Assembly (NCBI RefSeq): GCF_011758655.1 | Contig: NZ_JAAMPA010000002.1 | Span: forward strand, 930,001 to 994,000 | Direction of reading: 5' to 3' | Length of the DNA stretch: 64,000 nt | Source of the DNA: Modestobacter marinus | Lineage (GTDB): Bacteria; Actinomycetota; Actinomycetes; Mycobacteriales; Geodermatophilaceae | In this document: positions 43,236 to 56,110 of the stretch, piece after piece | Layout: the number at the start of each line of letters is the position of its first letter | Position numbering within the stretch: the stretch's first letter is position 1 | The notes under the pieces: model-generated | The model's input: the letters and a program-made list of their open reading frames with translations, nothing else | The model's database searches: none | Told to the model about the DNA's origin: nothing | Made by a program: the position numbers and the translations under genes

Positions 43236-44390
43236 ATGGCGCACAGTGCAGGCCCGGCGAACGGTCCCCGGCTCAGCCAGCCGCAGCGGAGCGGCGATGC
43301 CCCCGCCACCCCCGACGCCCCCGGTCGCGAGCCGCCGTACCTGGACCTCGACGCGCTCGCCGAGCGCGCCCGGGAGCTGCTGCCGGCCGACGTCGCCGAC
43401 TACTACGCCGGTGGCGCCGGCACCGAGACCACCCTGGCCGAGGCGCCGGCCGCCTGGCGGTCGTGGCGGCTGCGCCCCCGCGTGCTGCGCGGGGTCGCGA
43501 CCGCCCAGCTGGGCACCACGCTGCTCGGCACGGAGGTGGCCACCCCGATCGGGGTCGCCCCCTGGGCCTACCAGGGGATGGCGCACCCGGACGGCGAGCT
43601 GGCCACCGCCCGCGGCGCGGCCACGACAGGTGCGCTGATGACCGTCTCGACCAGCGCGACCACCTCGCTGGAGGAGGTCGCCGCCGCCCGTCCGGCCGGA
43701 CCCCGCTGGTTCCAGCTCTACCGGCTGCACTCCCCCGCCCACACCGACGAGCTGGCCCGCCGCGCCGGGCAGGTGGGCTACGGCGCGCTCGTGCTCACCG
43801 TCGACCTGCCGGTGCTCGGCCGCCGGCACCGCGACCTGCGGCACGACTTCGCGCTGCCCGCCGGGCTCCGGCTCGCCAACCACCCGCCGGTCACCGGGAC
43901 CCAGCCGCCGCTGGCCGCCGCCGAGACGCCCACCTGGACCTTCGCCGACATCGGCCGGTTCGCCGACGTCTCCGGGTTGCCGGTGGTGGTCAAGGGCGTG
44001 CTGCGCGGCGACGACGCGGCCCGCTGCGTCGCCGCCGGCGCGGCCGCGGTGTGGGTCTCCACGCACGGCGGCCGGCAGGCCGACCCGGCGATCGCCAGCG
44101 CCGAGGCGCTGCCGGAGGTGGTCGCTGCGGTCGGGGACGAGGCCGAGGTCTACGCCGACGGGGGCATCCGCACCGGATCCGACGCGCTGACCGCACTGGC
44201 GCTCGGCGCGCGGGCGGTGTTCCTCGGCCGGCCGACGGTGTGGGGGCTGGCCACCGGGGGCGCCGACGGCGTCGCCCGGGTGATCAGCGGGCTGAGCGAG
44301 GAGCTGGCGCACACCATGGCCCTGTGTGGGGTCGACGACGTCCGGGCGGTGCCGCGCGACACCGTCGTCCGGCCGTGGCCCGGCCGGTGA
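43236..44390 (+). CDS. FMN-dependent alpha-hydroxy acid oxidase
   Basis: TIM-barrel flavoenzyme of 384 residues oxidising L-2-hydroxyacids such as lactate. Seen are ADVADYYAGGAGTETTLAE, PIGVAPWAYQGMAHPDGELATARGA, WFQLYRLHS and LPVVVKGVLRGDDAARCVAAGAAAVWVSTHGGRQADPA. The last carries the catalytic His in STHGGRQ (usually SNHGGRQ or SNHGARQ). EVYADGGIRTGSDALTALALGARAVFLGRP binds FMN phosphate. The first 30 residues are low-complexity, and the true start may be further in. The ATG lies 13 bp from the divergent Rv2175c-like start. Confidence 0.88.
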   Translation: MAHSAGPANGPRLSQPQRSGDAPATPDAPGREPPYLDLDALAERARELLPADVADYYAGGAGTETTLAEAPAAWRSWRLRPRVLRGVATAQLGTTLLGTEVATPIGVAPWAYQGMAHPDGELATARGAATTGALMTVSTSATTSLEEVAAARPAGPRWFQLYRLHSPAHTDELARRAGQVGYGALVLTVDLPVLGRRHRDLRHDFALPAGLRLANHPPVTGTQPPLAAAETPTWTFADIGRFADVSGLPVVVKGVLRGDDAARCVAAGAAAVWVSTHGGRQADPAIASAEALPEVVAAVGDEAEVYADGGIRTGSDALTALALGARAVFLGRPTVWGLATGGADGVARVISGLSEELAHTMALCGVDDVRAVPRDTVVRPWPGR

Positions 44391-44485
44391 ACAGCCGGCC
44401 GGCGCGCCGTCCGGCCACAGGCGCCCCGCTGGCCACGGACGCCCCGGACCGACCACGTCCGGCGACCCCACGCGCCCACCTGGTC

Positions 44486-44503
44486 ACTCCAGGCGCCTGG
44501 AGT
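44486..44503. promoter_or_regulatory. Perfect 18-bp palindrome upstream of the PASTA kinase
   Basis: ACTCCAGGCGCCTGGAGT is a perfect palindrome centred about 78 bp upstream of the kinase GTG. Outside it, GGTCAC (44482) and GTGACC (44511) form a second inverted pair. This looks like an operator. The upstream oxidase stop is 95 bp away, and only a weak 6-bp hairpin (44397-44416) could terminate that gene. Confidence 0.55.
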
Positions 44504-44571
44504 CCAGACCGTGACCTGGCCGCCCGCGTCGTTCGGGCCGCGCGCCGCGATCCGCTCCTAGACTCGCCGAC

Positions 44572-46593
44572 GTGGAGACCGTCGTGACCGACCCCGTGGT
44601 CGGCCTCGTCCTCGAGGGGCGCTACCGCCTCGAGGAGCGTCTGGCGCGGGGCGGCATGTCCACCGTCTACGCCGCCACCGACCTCCGCCTGCACCGCACC
44701 GTGGCGGTCAAGGTGATGGCCGAGCACCTGGCGCACGACCCCGCCTTCGTCGACCGGTTCACCCGGGAGGCCCGGGCCACCGCGATGCTCAGCCACGTCA
44801 ACGTGGTGTCGGTCAGCGACCAGGGCAGCGACCAGGGCCTGGTCTACCTGGTCATGGAACTGGTGCGCGGCCGCACGCTGCGCGACCTGCTGCAGGCCCG
44901 CGGCCGGCTGACCGTCGCCGAGGCCTTCGCCGTCCTGGAGCCGGTGCTGGCCGGGCTGACCGCCGCGCACCGGGCCGGCATCGTCCACCGAGACATCAAG
45001 CCGGAGAACGTGCTCATCTCCACCGACGGCCAGGTCAAGGTCGCCGACTTCGGGCTGGCCCGCGCGGTGGCCGGCACCGGGCAGACCAGCCACACCGGCG
45101 GCGTCCTCATCGGCACGGTCGCCTACCTCTCCCCCGAGCAGCTCGAGCGCGGCCGCAGCGACGCCCGCAGCGACGTCTACGCCGCCGGCGTGATGCTCTA
45201 CGAGCTGCTCACCGGTCACCCGCCCTACGCCGGGGACACCCCGCTGGCGGTCGCCTACCAGCACGTGCACCACGACGTGCCCGTGCCGTCGTCCGAGGTG
45301 GCCACCGTGCCGTGGCAGGTCGACGAGCTGGTCACCCGCACCACCCGGCGCGACCCCGCGGCCCGGCCGCTGGACGCCGGGGCCTTCCTGGCCGAGCTGA
45401 CCGACCTGCGCGCCGACCTGGGCCTGGCCCGCGTCCCGGTGCCCACCGGCCTGCCGGCCGACAACCCGGCCACGCTGCGCCCCACCAACCGCCCGACCGC
45501 GCCCCGCCCCCGGCAGCCCAGCGCGCCGGGCGGGCGCGGCGGCGCCCCGCACACCGAGGTGCTCGGCGGCGGCCCGGTGGACCGCGGCCGCGGCACCACC
45601 GTCCTGCCGGGCATGGGGCCCGGGCCGACCACCGCGGTCGGCAACGCCCGCCCGGGCATCGGCCCGCGCCCGCCCGTCGTCCGCCCCGGGGTGCCGCCGC
45701 ACATCCGCCGCCGCCGCGCCCAGCTGGGCATCGCGGTGGTGCTGCTGCTCGCGGTGACCATCGGGGCGATCGGCTGGTGGCTGGGCGTGGGGCGCTGGAC
45801 CGAGGTCCCCGACCTGCTCAGCAAGGACCAGGACACCGCGGTCGGGCTGCTGCAGGAGGCCGGCCTGGACCCGGTGCTCGGCGAGGAGCAGTTCAGCGAG
45901 ACGGTGCCGCCCGGCGCGGTGATCACCGCCGACCCGGCCGCGGGTGAGGCCATCCGCGGCTCGGACGTGGAGCTGGTCGTCTCCAAGGGCCCGGAGCGGT
46001 TCTCGGTCGACCCGGCGCTGGCCGGCCAGCCCGCCGACGCCGTCCTGGCCCAGCTGCAGACCCAGTTCCCCGACCTCGCCTTCACCACCGTGGACGACTA
46101 CAGCGACGAGGTGGACCAGGGCAACGTCCTCCGCTTCGACCCCGTGCCGGGCACGGAGCTCAAGCGCGGGGACACCGTCACCGTCGTGGTCTCCTCCGGC
46201 CGGGCGCCGGTCGCGGTGCCCAACGTCGTCGGCCAGAGCCCGGACGCCGCCGAGAGCAACCTGGAGCAGCTGGGCTTCACCGTCCAGCGGGCCACCGGCC
46301 GCAGCGCCGACGTCGCCACCGGCGCGGTCATGGCGGTCAGCCCCGGTCCCGGCGCCGGCCGGCAGCCCTACGGCAGCACGGTGACGATCACCGTCTCCGA
46401 GGGCCTGCCCCAGGTCGCCGTCCCCGACGTCACCGGCAAGAGCCGGGAGGAGGCCGTCGCCACCCTCGAGGAGGCCGGCCTGGAGGCCGAGGTCACCCAG
46501 TTCTTCGGCAACCAGGTGCTGCGCCAGACCCCGGGAGCCGGTGAGGTCGTCGACCTCGGCACGTCGGTCACCATCCTCGTGACGTTCGGGTGA
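44572..46593 (+). CDS. Membrane serine/threonine protein kinase with PASTA domains (PknL-like)
   Basis: The product has 673 residues. The Hanks kinase domain shows Gly-rich LARGGMSTVY, Lys47 in VAVKVM, HRDIKPEN (Asp141) and DFG (159-161). A Pro-rich juxtamembrane linker (about 285-380), one transmembrane helix (about 383-405) and four PASTA repeats follow; PASTA units sense muropeptides or lipid II. Position beside an Rv2175c-like gene and upstream of DAHP synthase matches pknL. The called start is GTG 44572, with GTG 44584 possible. It probably phosphorylates the Rv2175c homologue and division proteins (inference). Confidence 0.92.
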   Translation: METVVTDPVVGLVLEGRYRLEERLARGGMSTVYAATDLRLHRTVAVKVMAEHLAHDPAFVDRFTREARATAMLSHVNVVSVSDQGSDQGLVYLVMELVRGRTLRDLLQARGRLTVAEAFAVLEPVLAGLTAAHRAGIVHRDIKPENVLISTDGQVKVADFGLARAVAGTGQTSHTGGVLIGTVAYLSPEQLERGRSDARSDVYAAGVMLYELLTGHPPYAGDTPLAVAYQHVHHDVPVPSSEVATVPWQVDELVTRTTRRDPAARPLDAGAFLAELTDLRADLGLARVPVPTGLPADNPATLRPTNRPTAPRPRQPSAPGGRGGAPHTEVLGGGPVDRGRGTTVLPGMGPGPTTAVGNARPGIGPRPPVVRPGVPPHIRRRRAQLGIAVVLLLAVTIGAIGWWLGVGRWTEVPDLLSKDQDTAVGLLQEAGLDPVLGEEQFSETVPPGAVITADPAAGEAIRGSDVELVVSKGPERFSVDPALAGQPADAVLAQLQTQFPDLAFTTVDDYSDEVDQGNVLRFDPVPGTELKRGDTVTVVVSSGRAPVAVPNVVGQSPDAAESNLEQLGFTVQRATGRSADVATGAVMAVSPGPGAGRQPYGSTVTITVSEGLPQVAVPDVTGKSREEAVATLEEAGLEAEVTQFFGNQVLRQTPGAGEVVDLGTSVTILVTFG

Positions 46594-46603
46594 CGCGCAC
46601 CCC

Positions 46604-47503
46604 GTGACCTCCTCGCCTGCCGTGCTCCCCGCGATCGGGGCGCACATCCAGATCAAGGGCGGCCTGGCCAAGGGCGGGCTCGCCTACACCGACGCCGTGG
46701 GCGCCCGCGCCGTCCAGGTCTTCGTCGGCAACCCACGCGGCTGGCGCCCCAGTGCCGGCGACCCGGCGCAGGACGCCGCGTTCACCGCCGGGTGCGCCGA
46801 GCGCGGGGTGCCGTCGTTCATCCACACGCCGTTCCTGGTGAACGTCGGGTCCCCGAGCGAGGCGACGGTCGAGCAGTCGGTCGCCACCATCCGACACAAC
46901 CTCGCCCGGGGCGCCCAGCTCGGCTGCGCCGGCGTCGTCGTGCACGCCGGCTCGGCGGTGGGCGCCGACCGGTACGACGCGGCGCTGGCCCAGCTGCACG
47001 AGCGACTGCTGCCGGTGCTCGACGAGCTGCCCGAGGGCGCGCCCCGGCTGCTGATCGAGCCGACCGCCGGCGGCGGCAGGTCGCTGGCGGCCACCGTCGA
47101 GGACCTGGGCCCCTACCTGGCCGCCCTCGACCACCACCCCGCCGTCGGCGTCTGCTTCGACACCTGCCACGCCTGGGCCGCCGGGCACGACCTCGCCACC
47201 CCGGGCGGGATGGCGGCCACCCTGGACGCGCTGGAGGCGACCGTGGGCCCGGGCCGGCTGGGGCTGGTCCACGCCAACGACTCGCTGGACGCGCGCGGCT
47301 CCACCCGCGACCGGCACACCACCATCGGGGCCGGCTCGATCGGCAGCGGGCCGTACGGGACCGGGCCCTTCGCCGAGCTGCTCACCCACCCGTCGATGGC
47401 CGGGGTGCCGGTGGTCGTGGAGACCCCCAGCGCCGACGACGGGCACGCCAGGGACATCGCGCTGCTCTGCGCGCTGCGCGACGGCGGCCTCGTCCCCGCC
47501 TGA
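46604..47503 (+). CDS. nfo: Deoxyribonuclease IV (apurinic/apyrimidinic endonuclease)
   Basis: Zinc AP endonuclease of the xylose-isomerase-like fold, 299 residues. Motifs in order are IGAHIQIKGGL, AVQVFVGNPRGW, HTPFLVNVGSP, VVHAGSAVG, LLIEPTAGGG, VGVCFDTCHAWAAGHD, GLVHANDSLDARGSTRDRHTTIGAGSIG and VVVETPS. These supply the His, Glu and Asp trinuclear zinc ligands. It cuts DNA 5' to abasic sites in base-excision repair. The GTG start is 11 bp after the kinase stop, so it may be co-transcribed with the kinase. Confidence 0.94.
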   Translation: MTSSPAVLPAIGAHIQIKGGLAKGGLAYTDAVGARAVQVFVGNPRGWRPSAGDPAQDAAFTAGCAERGVPSFIHTPFLVNVGSPSEATVEQSVATIRHNLARGAQLGCAGVVVHAGSAVGADRYDAALAQLHERLLPVLDELPEGAPRLLIEPTAGGGRSLAATVEDLGPYLAALDHHPAVGVCFDTCHAWAAGHDLATPGGMAATLDALEATVGPGRLGLVHANDSLDARGSTRDRHTTIGAGSIGSGPYGTGPFAELLTHPSMAGVPVVVETPSADDGHARDIALLCALRDGGLVPA

Positions 47504-47716
47504 CCGACGCCCCCCACCGGCGGCATCGAACGCACGACGCCCGGCCGGACGACGCCTGGCCGAACGCGGCTGACCGGCGACGCGCCCGGGTGCCGGGACA
47601 CACCGGGCGCAATCGATCCCACGGCCGCAGGCCTTCCGGAACCGAGACCCAGTGGTTTCACTCTCCGTGTCGGACTCGCAGCTGACTGCGATGTCCCTGG
47701 AGCGAGGAGAACCACC
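47504..47716 (+). other. Spacer between nfo and the subtilase gene
   Basis: 213 bp. It contains the nfo terminator hairpin at 47582-47610, then an AT-richer stretch around 47640-47700 with a small CGCAG/CTGCG dyad (about 47679-47692) and the GAGGAGA ribosome site. The subtilase promoter is probably here, but no boxes are certain. Confidence 0.4.
47582..47610 (+). terminator. Terminator after nfo
   Basis: Stem GCGCCCGG-TG against CACCGGGCGC with one bulged base and an 8-base loop. It lies about 80 bp after the nfo stop and is followed by AATCG. Confidence 0.6.
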
Positions 47717-48856
<1,140 letters not shown>

Positions 48857-48862
48857 GCCGGC

Positions 48863-48898
48863 GGGCCGGGTCGTCCGCGCGCGCGGGCGGCCCGGCCC
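48863..48898. terminator. Bidirectional terminator hairpin
   Basis: 16-bp stem GGGCCGGGTCGTCCGC against GCGGGCGGCCCGGCCC (two G-U pairs) with a 4-base loop GCGC. It lies between the convergent subtilase and gluconate permease genes. Confidence 0.75.
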
Positions 48899-48922
48899 CG
48901 GCCGGTGCACCGGAGGACGGCG

Positions 48923-50413
48923 CTAGACGACCAGGCTCAGCGCCCAGGCGATGGCGAAGCCGACCACCCCGATCAGGGTCTCCATCACCGTCCAGGTGCG
49001 CAGCGTCGTCTTCACGTCCATCTCCAGGAACCGGCCGACCAGCCAGAACCCGGAGTCGTTGACGTGGGAGAGCACGGTGGCGCCACAGGCGATGGCGATG
49101 ACCACCAGCGCGGTGTCCAGCCGGGACAGGTCGTTCTCCGCCACCGCGGGGGCGATCAGCGCAGCGGTGGTCAGCAACGCGACCGTCGCCGAGCCCTGGG
49201 CGACCCGCAGGCAGGTGGCGATCACGAAGGCCGCGACGATCACCGGCAGGCCGATGGACTCCAGGCTGTCGGCCAGCGCGGTGCCGATGCCGCTGGAGCG
49301 CAGCACCCCGCCGAACATGCCGCCGGCGCCGGTGATCAGGATGATCGCCGCCACCGGGCCGATCGAGGAGTTGAGCAGGTCCTCGGTCTCGGAGCGGGAG
49401 AACCGCTCCCGGCTGAGCACCGTGGCCGCGACGAGCAGGGTGATCAGCAGCGCCACCGGCGTCTGGCCGAGCAGGGTGACCCAGTCCAGCCAGCCGGCCT
49501 CCCCGTCGACCGCACCGGCGGTGGCCAGGGTGTTGAAGCCGGTGTTGAGCAGGATGAGCACCAGGGGCAGGAGCAGCAGGGCCAGCACGGTGCTGAACTT
49601 CGGCGGCCCGGTCCGGGTCTCCGTCGTCGTCGCCGTCCCGGCGGCCACGGTGGCACCGCTGCCGCCGCGACCCGTGCCGCCACCGACCGGGCCGTCCACG
49701 TCGTCGACGTCGCTGTCGACCCGGGGGTCGTCGGCCTCGGACTTGCGGCCGGCGAGCGTAGAGGGGATCGGGACGTGGACCCGTGTGCCGATCCACCGGC
49801 TGAACAGGTAGCAGGAGATGAACCAGGTGGGCAGCCCGATGACCAGGCCGACGACGACGAGCAGGCCGATGTCGGCGCCCAGGATGTCCCCGGCGCCGAC
49901 CGGCCCCGGGTGCGGCGGCACGAAGGCGTGCATGACCGCGAAGGCACCCGCCGAGGGCAGCGCGTAGAGCAGCACCGACCCGCCGAACCTGCGGGCGACG
50001 CTGAAGATGATCGGCAGGAAGACGACGAAGCCGGCGTCGAAGAAGATCGGGAAGCCGAACAGCAGCGAGGCCACGCCCAGGGCCAGCGGCGCGCGCTTCT
50101 CCCCGAACCGGTTGATCAGCGAGTCCGCCAGCACGGTGGCGCCACCGGTGACCTCGAGCAGCTTGCCGATCATCGCGCCCAGCCCGACCAGCAGCGCGAC
50201 GGCGGCCAGGGTCGAGCCGAACCCGGCCAGCAGGGTGTCGATGACGTCCCCGATGGGGATCCCGGTCGCCAGCGCGGTCAGCAGGCTGACCAGCACCAGC
50301 GCCACGAAGGCGTGCACCTTGAACTTCATGATCAGGACGAGCAGGACGGCGACGGCGCCCACGGCGATCAGCAGCAGCGGCGTGGTGCCCAGGGCGGGTT
50401 CGACTTCTGGCAC
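48923..50413 (-). CDS. Gluconate:H+ symporter family permease
   Basis: Polytopic inner-membrane transporter of 496 residues with about 12-14 helices, GntP family. Typical segments are ALLVGLGAMIGKLLEVTGGATVLADSLINRFGEKRAPLALGVASLLFGFPIFFDAGFVVFLPIIFSVARR and FVPPHPGPVGAGDILGADIG. GATVLSHVNDSGFWLVGRFLEMDVKTTLRTWTVMETLIG follows. The substrate is gluconate or a related sugar acid. A long acidic Gly/Thr-rich cytoplasmic loop (about 225-275) is unusual for the family. The GTG at 50413 has GAGAGG upstream. It ends with TAG. Confidence 0.9.
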   Translation of the reverse strand: MPEVEPALGTTPLLLIAVGAVAVLLVLIMKFKVHAFVALVLVSLLTALATGIPIGDVIDTLLAGFGSTLAAVALLVGLGAMIGKLLEVTGGATVLADSLINRFGEKRAPLALGVASLLFGFPIFFDAGFVVFLPIIFSVARRFGGSVLLYALPSAGAFAVMHAFVPPHPGPVGAGDILGADIGLLVVVGLVIGLPTWFISCYLFSRWIGTRVHVPIPSTLAGRKSEADDPRVDSDVDDVDGPVGGGTGRGGSGATVAAGTATTTETRTGPPKFSTVLALLLLPLVLILLNTGFNTLATAGAVDGEAGWLDWVTLLGQTPVALLITLLVAATVLSRERFSRSETEDLLNSSIGPVAAIILITGAGGMFGGVLRSSGIGTALADSLESIGLPVIVAAFVIATCLRVAQGSATVALLTTAALIAPAVAENDLSRLDTALVVIAIACGATVLSHVNDSGFWLVGRFLEMDVKTTLRTWTVMETLIGVVGFAIAWALSLVV

Positions 50414-50469
50414 GGGAGACCTCTCAGAGTCGACGGCGGCGCGGTCTCGACCGCGGGCGCGGACGAGTG

Positions 50470-50493
50470 CACCACTGTGACAGCGGTGATCAC
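50470..50493 (-). promoter_or_regulatory. Operator-like dyads upstream of the gluconate permease
   Basis: CACCACTGTGACAGCGGTG (50470-50488) is an inverted repeat with one mismatched pair. It runs into the 8-bp palindrome GTGATCAC (50486-50493). It lies 57-80 bp upstream of the permease start and may bind a GntR-type repressor (inference). Confidence 0.4.
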
Positions 50494-50582
50494 CTGTCCG
50501 CGACCGCACAGCACGTCACGATCGGGTCTCGCCGGGCACCGCCCCGCGCGCCGGCCGGGCAGCCCTGACGTCGCCGCCGGGC

Positions 50583-51637
50583 TCAGCGCCCGGCGAGGTC
50601 GCCGATCACCTGGGTGAGCACCTTGGCGGCCCGCTCCACGTCGTCCCGGTCGACGTCCAGGTGGGTGACGAGCCGGACCCGCCGCGCGCTGACCTGGCCG
50701 ACCAGCACCCCCTGGGCCCTGGCCGCCTCGGCGACGGCCGGGGCCGGCACGTCGTCGACGACCACCATGTTGGTCTCCACCGTCGCCGGGTCGACCCCGA
50801 GGCGCTCGGCGAGCAGCCGGGCGTGCTCGTGGTCGGTGGCCAGCCGGTCGAGGTGGTGGTCCAGGGCGTGGGCGGCCGCCGCGGCGAGCACCCCGACCTG
50901 GCGCATGCCGCCGCCGAGCCGCTTGCGCCACAGCCGGGCCGCCGCGATCCGCTCGGCGCTGGCGACCAGCACCGACCCGACCGGGGCACCGAGCCCCTTG
51001 GACAGGCACACCGAGGCGGTGTCGGCCAGCCGCCCGTAGGTGGCCAGCGGGACGCCGGAGGCCACGGACGCGTTGAAGACCCGGGCGCCGTCCAGGTGCA
51101 CGTTGACCCCGGCGGTGCGGGACCACGCGAACAGCTTCTCCAGCTCGGCGAGGGGCTGCACCAGCCCGCCGCCGCGGTTGTGGGTGTTCTCCACGGCGAT
51201 CGCGGCGGTCGCGGTGAGGTGCCAGTCGCCGTGCGGGCGCACCTGGGCGATCAGCTGGTCGGCCGAGAGCCGGCCGCCGTCGGAGACCACCGTGCGGGAG
51301 GAGAGCCCGAACAGCGCCGCCGCGGCACCCATCTCGTAGGTGAGCACGTGCGCGTCGGCGTCCCCGAGCACCTCCTGGCCGGGCTCGCAGACCAGCCGCA
51401 GCCCGATCTGGTTGCCCATCGTCCCGGACGGCACGAACAGCGCGGCCTCGTGGCCGAACAGCTCGGCGACCCGCTCCTCCAGCGCGTTGACCGTCGGGTC
51501 CTCGCGGTAGACGTCGTCGCCGACCTCGGCCTCGGCCATCGCCCGGCGCATCGCCGGGGTCGGCCGGGTCAGGGTGTCCGAACGCAGGTCCACCGCGTCG
51601 CCGCGGGTGGCTGGGCCGTCGGTGTCGATGCCGTACA

Positions 51638-51638
<1 letters not shown>
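50583..51638 (-). CDS. Low-specificity L-threonine aldolase
   Basis: PLP enzyme cleaving L-threonine to glycine and acetaldehyde, 351 residues. Features are [72 protein letters not shown] and [14 protein letters not shown] (Asp contacting PLP nitrogen). [16 protein letters not shown] carries the Schiff-base Lys. It fits the GLY1/LtaE fold-type I group. The ATG shares one base with the DAHP synthase stop (TGATG), so it is second in that operon. Confidence 0.93.
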
Positions 51639-55250
<3,612 letters not shown>

Positions 55251-55256
55251 GCCGGC

Positions 55257-55289
55257 GGGCCGCCGGCAGCGACCTGCTGCCGGCGGCCC
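55257..55289. terminator. Bidirectional terminator hairpin
   Basis: Perfect 14-bp stem GGGCCGCCGGCAGC with its complement and a 5-base loop GACCT. It fills the 39-bp gap between the convergent chemoreceptor and membrane protein genes. Confidence 0.85.
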
Positions 55290-55931
55290 TCAGCCGGCCG
55301 GGCCGCGCTGCCGGGGCAGGTCCGTCCCGGGGTCGGCCGGGCCGCCCTCCCCCAGCCACCGCGCCATGGCATCGGGGTCCCGGCGCACCAGCTCGTCCAG
55401 GATCAGCCCGCGGACCCGCACCAGCGCCGCGCGCTCCTGCGGGTCCGTCGTCGCCTGCAGCGGCGCGCAGGTGGCCCACCACTCCCGCACCAGCGCCTCG
55501 GTGGGCAGCACGCCGACGAAGTCGCGCAGCACCGCCACCCGCCGCGGGTCGGCCACCGTGAGCGGCGCGGAGTCCCAGTCGGCGATCCAGCAGCCGACCA
55601 CGGTCGCCGCCAGCAGGACCATGCCGATCACCACCCAGGACCCCGTCGGGCCCAGGAGGCCGACACCGCCGGCGAACGGCACGGCCAGCGCCGAACCGGC
55701 GGACGCCCCCAGCACGGCCCGCCGGGCACCTGGCTGCGCCGGGAAGCCGGGGTGGACGAGGCCGGCGACCACGGCGGCGAAGGCACCGACCAGCGGCGCC
55801 AGCAGGAGCATCCGTGGGGCGGGGGTCACCAGCGCGCCGGGGAGGGCGATCCCCACGTACAGGACGACGAGCAGCAGCCGGGCCACCCGGACGCCGGCGC
55901 CCCCGCTGCCGCCTCGGGTCGACGTGGACAC
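55290..55931 (-). CDS. Membrane protein of unknown function
   Basis: The product has 213 residues. Four hydrophobic helices occupy about residues 14-110 (LLLVVLYVGIALPGALV, MLLLAPLVGAFAAVVAGLV, LGASAGSALAVPFAGGVGLLG, WVVIGMVLLAATVVGCWIAD). A soluble helical C-terminal domain (RRVAVLRDFVGVLPTEALVREWWATCAPLQATTDPQERAALVRVRGLILDELVRRDPDAMARWL) follows. The tail resembles a short conserved actinobacterial domain, but I cannot name it. The GTG at 55931 has GAGGAGG nine bases upstream. It is separated from the PucR-type gene by a terminator, so it is probably independent. Confidence 0.72.
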   Translation of the reverse strand: MSTSTRGGSGGAGVRVARLLLVVLYVGIALPGALVTPAPRMLLLAPLVGAFAAVVAGLVHPGFPAQPGARRAVLGASAGSALAVPFAGGVGLLGPTGSWVVIGMVLLAATVVGCWIADWDSAPLTVADPRRVAVLRDFVGVLPTEALVREWWATCAPLQATTDPQERAALVRVRGLILDELVRRDPDAMARWLGEGGPADPGTDLPRQRGPAG

Positions 55932-56079
55932 GGCCGCCTCCTCGGGCCACGGGCGGAGCCGACCACGGACGTGCGGCCGGCCGTGGACGGGAGGCCGGCC
56001 ATGGACGCTCGCCGTCTCCCGACGGTGGCCCTGCTCCCGGGCGGCCGCACCGCCCTGACCGGGCACCGTCCTGCCGCAC

Positions 56080-56104
56080 CTGGTTGCCGGGTCCCGGCAA
56101 CCAG
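56080..56104 (-). terminator. Terminator after the PucR-type regulator
   Basis: CTGGTTGCCGGG and CCCGGCAACCAG are perfect 12-base arms around a single T, forming a long hairpin 7 bp beyond the stop codon at 56111. Confidence 0.8.
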
Positions 56105-56110
56105 CAGCCC

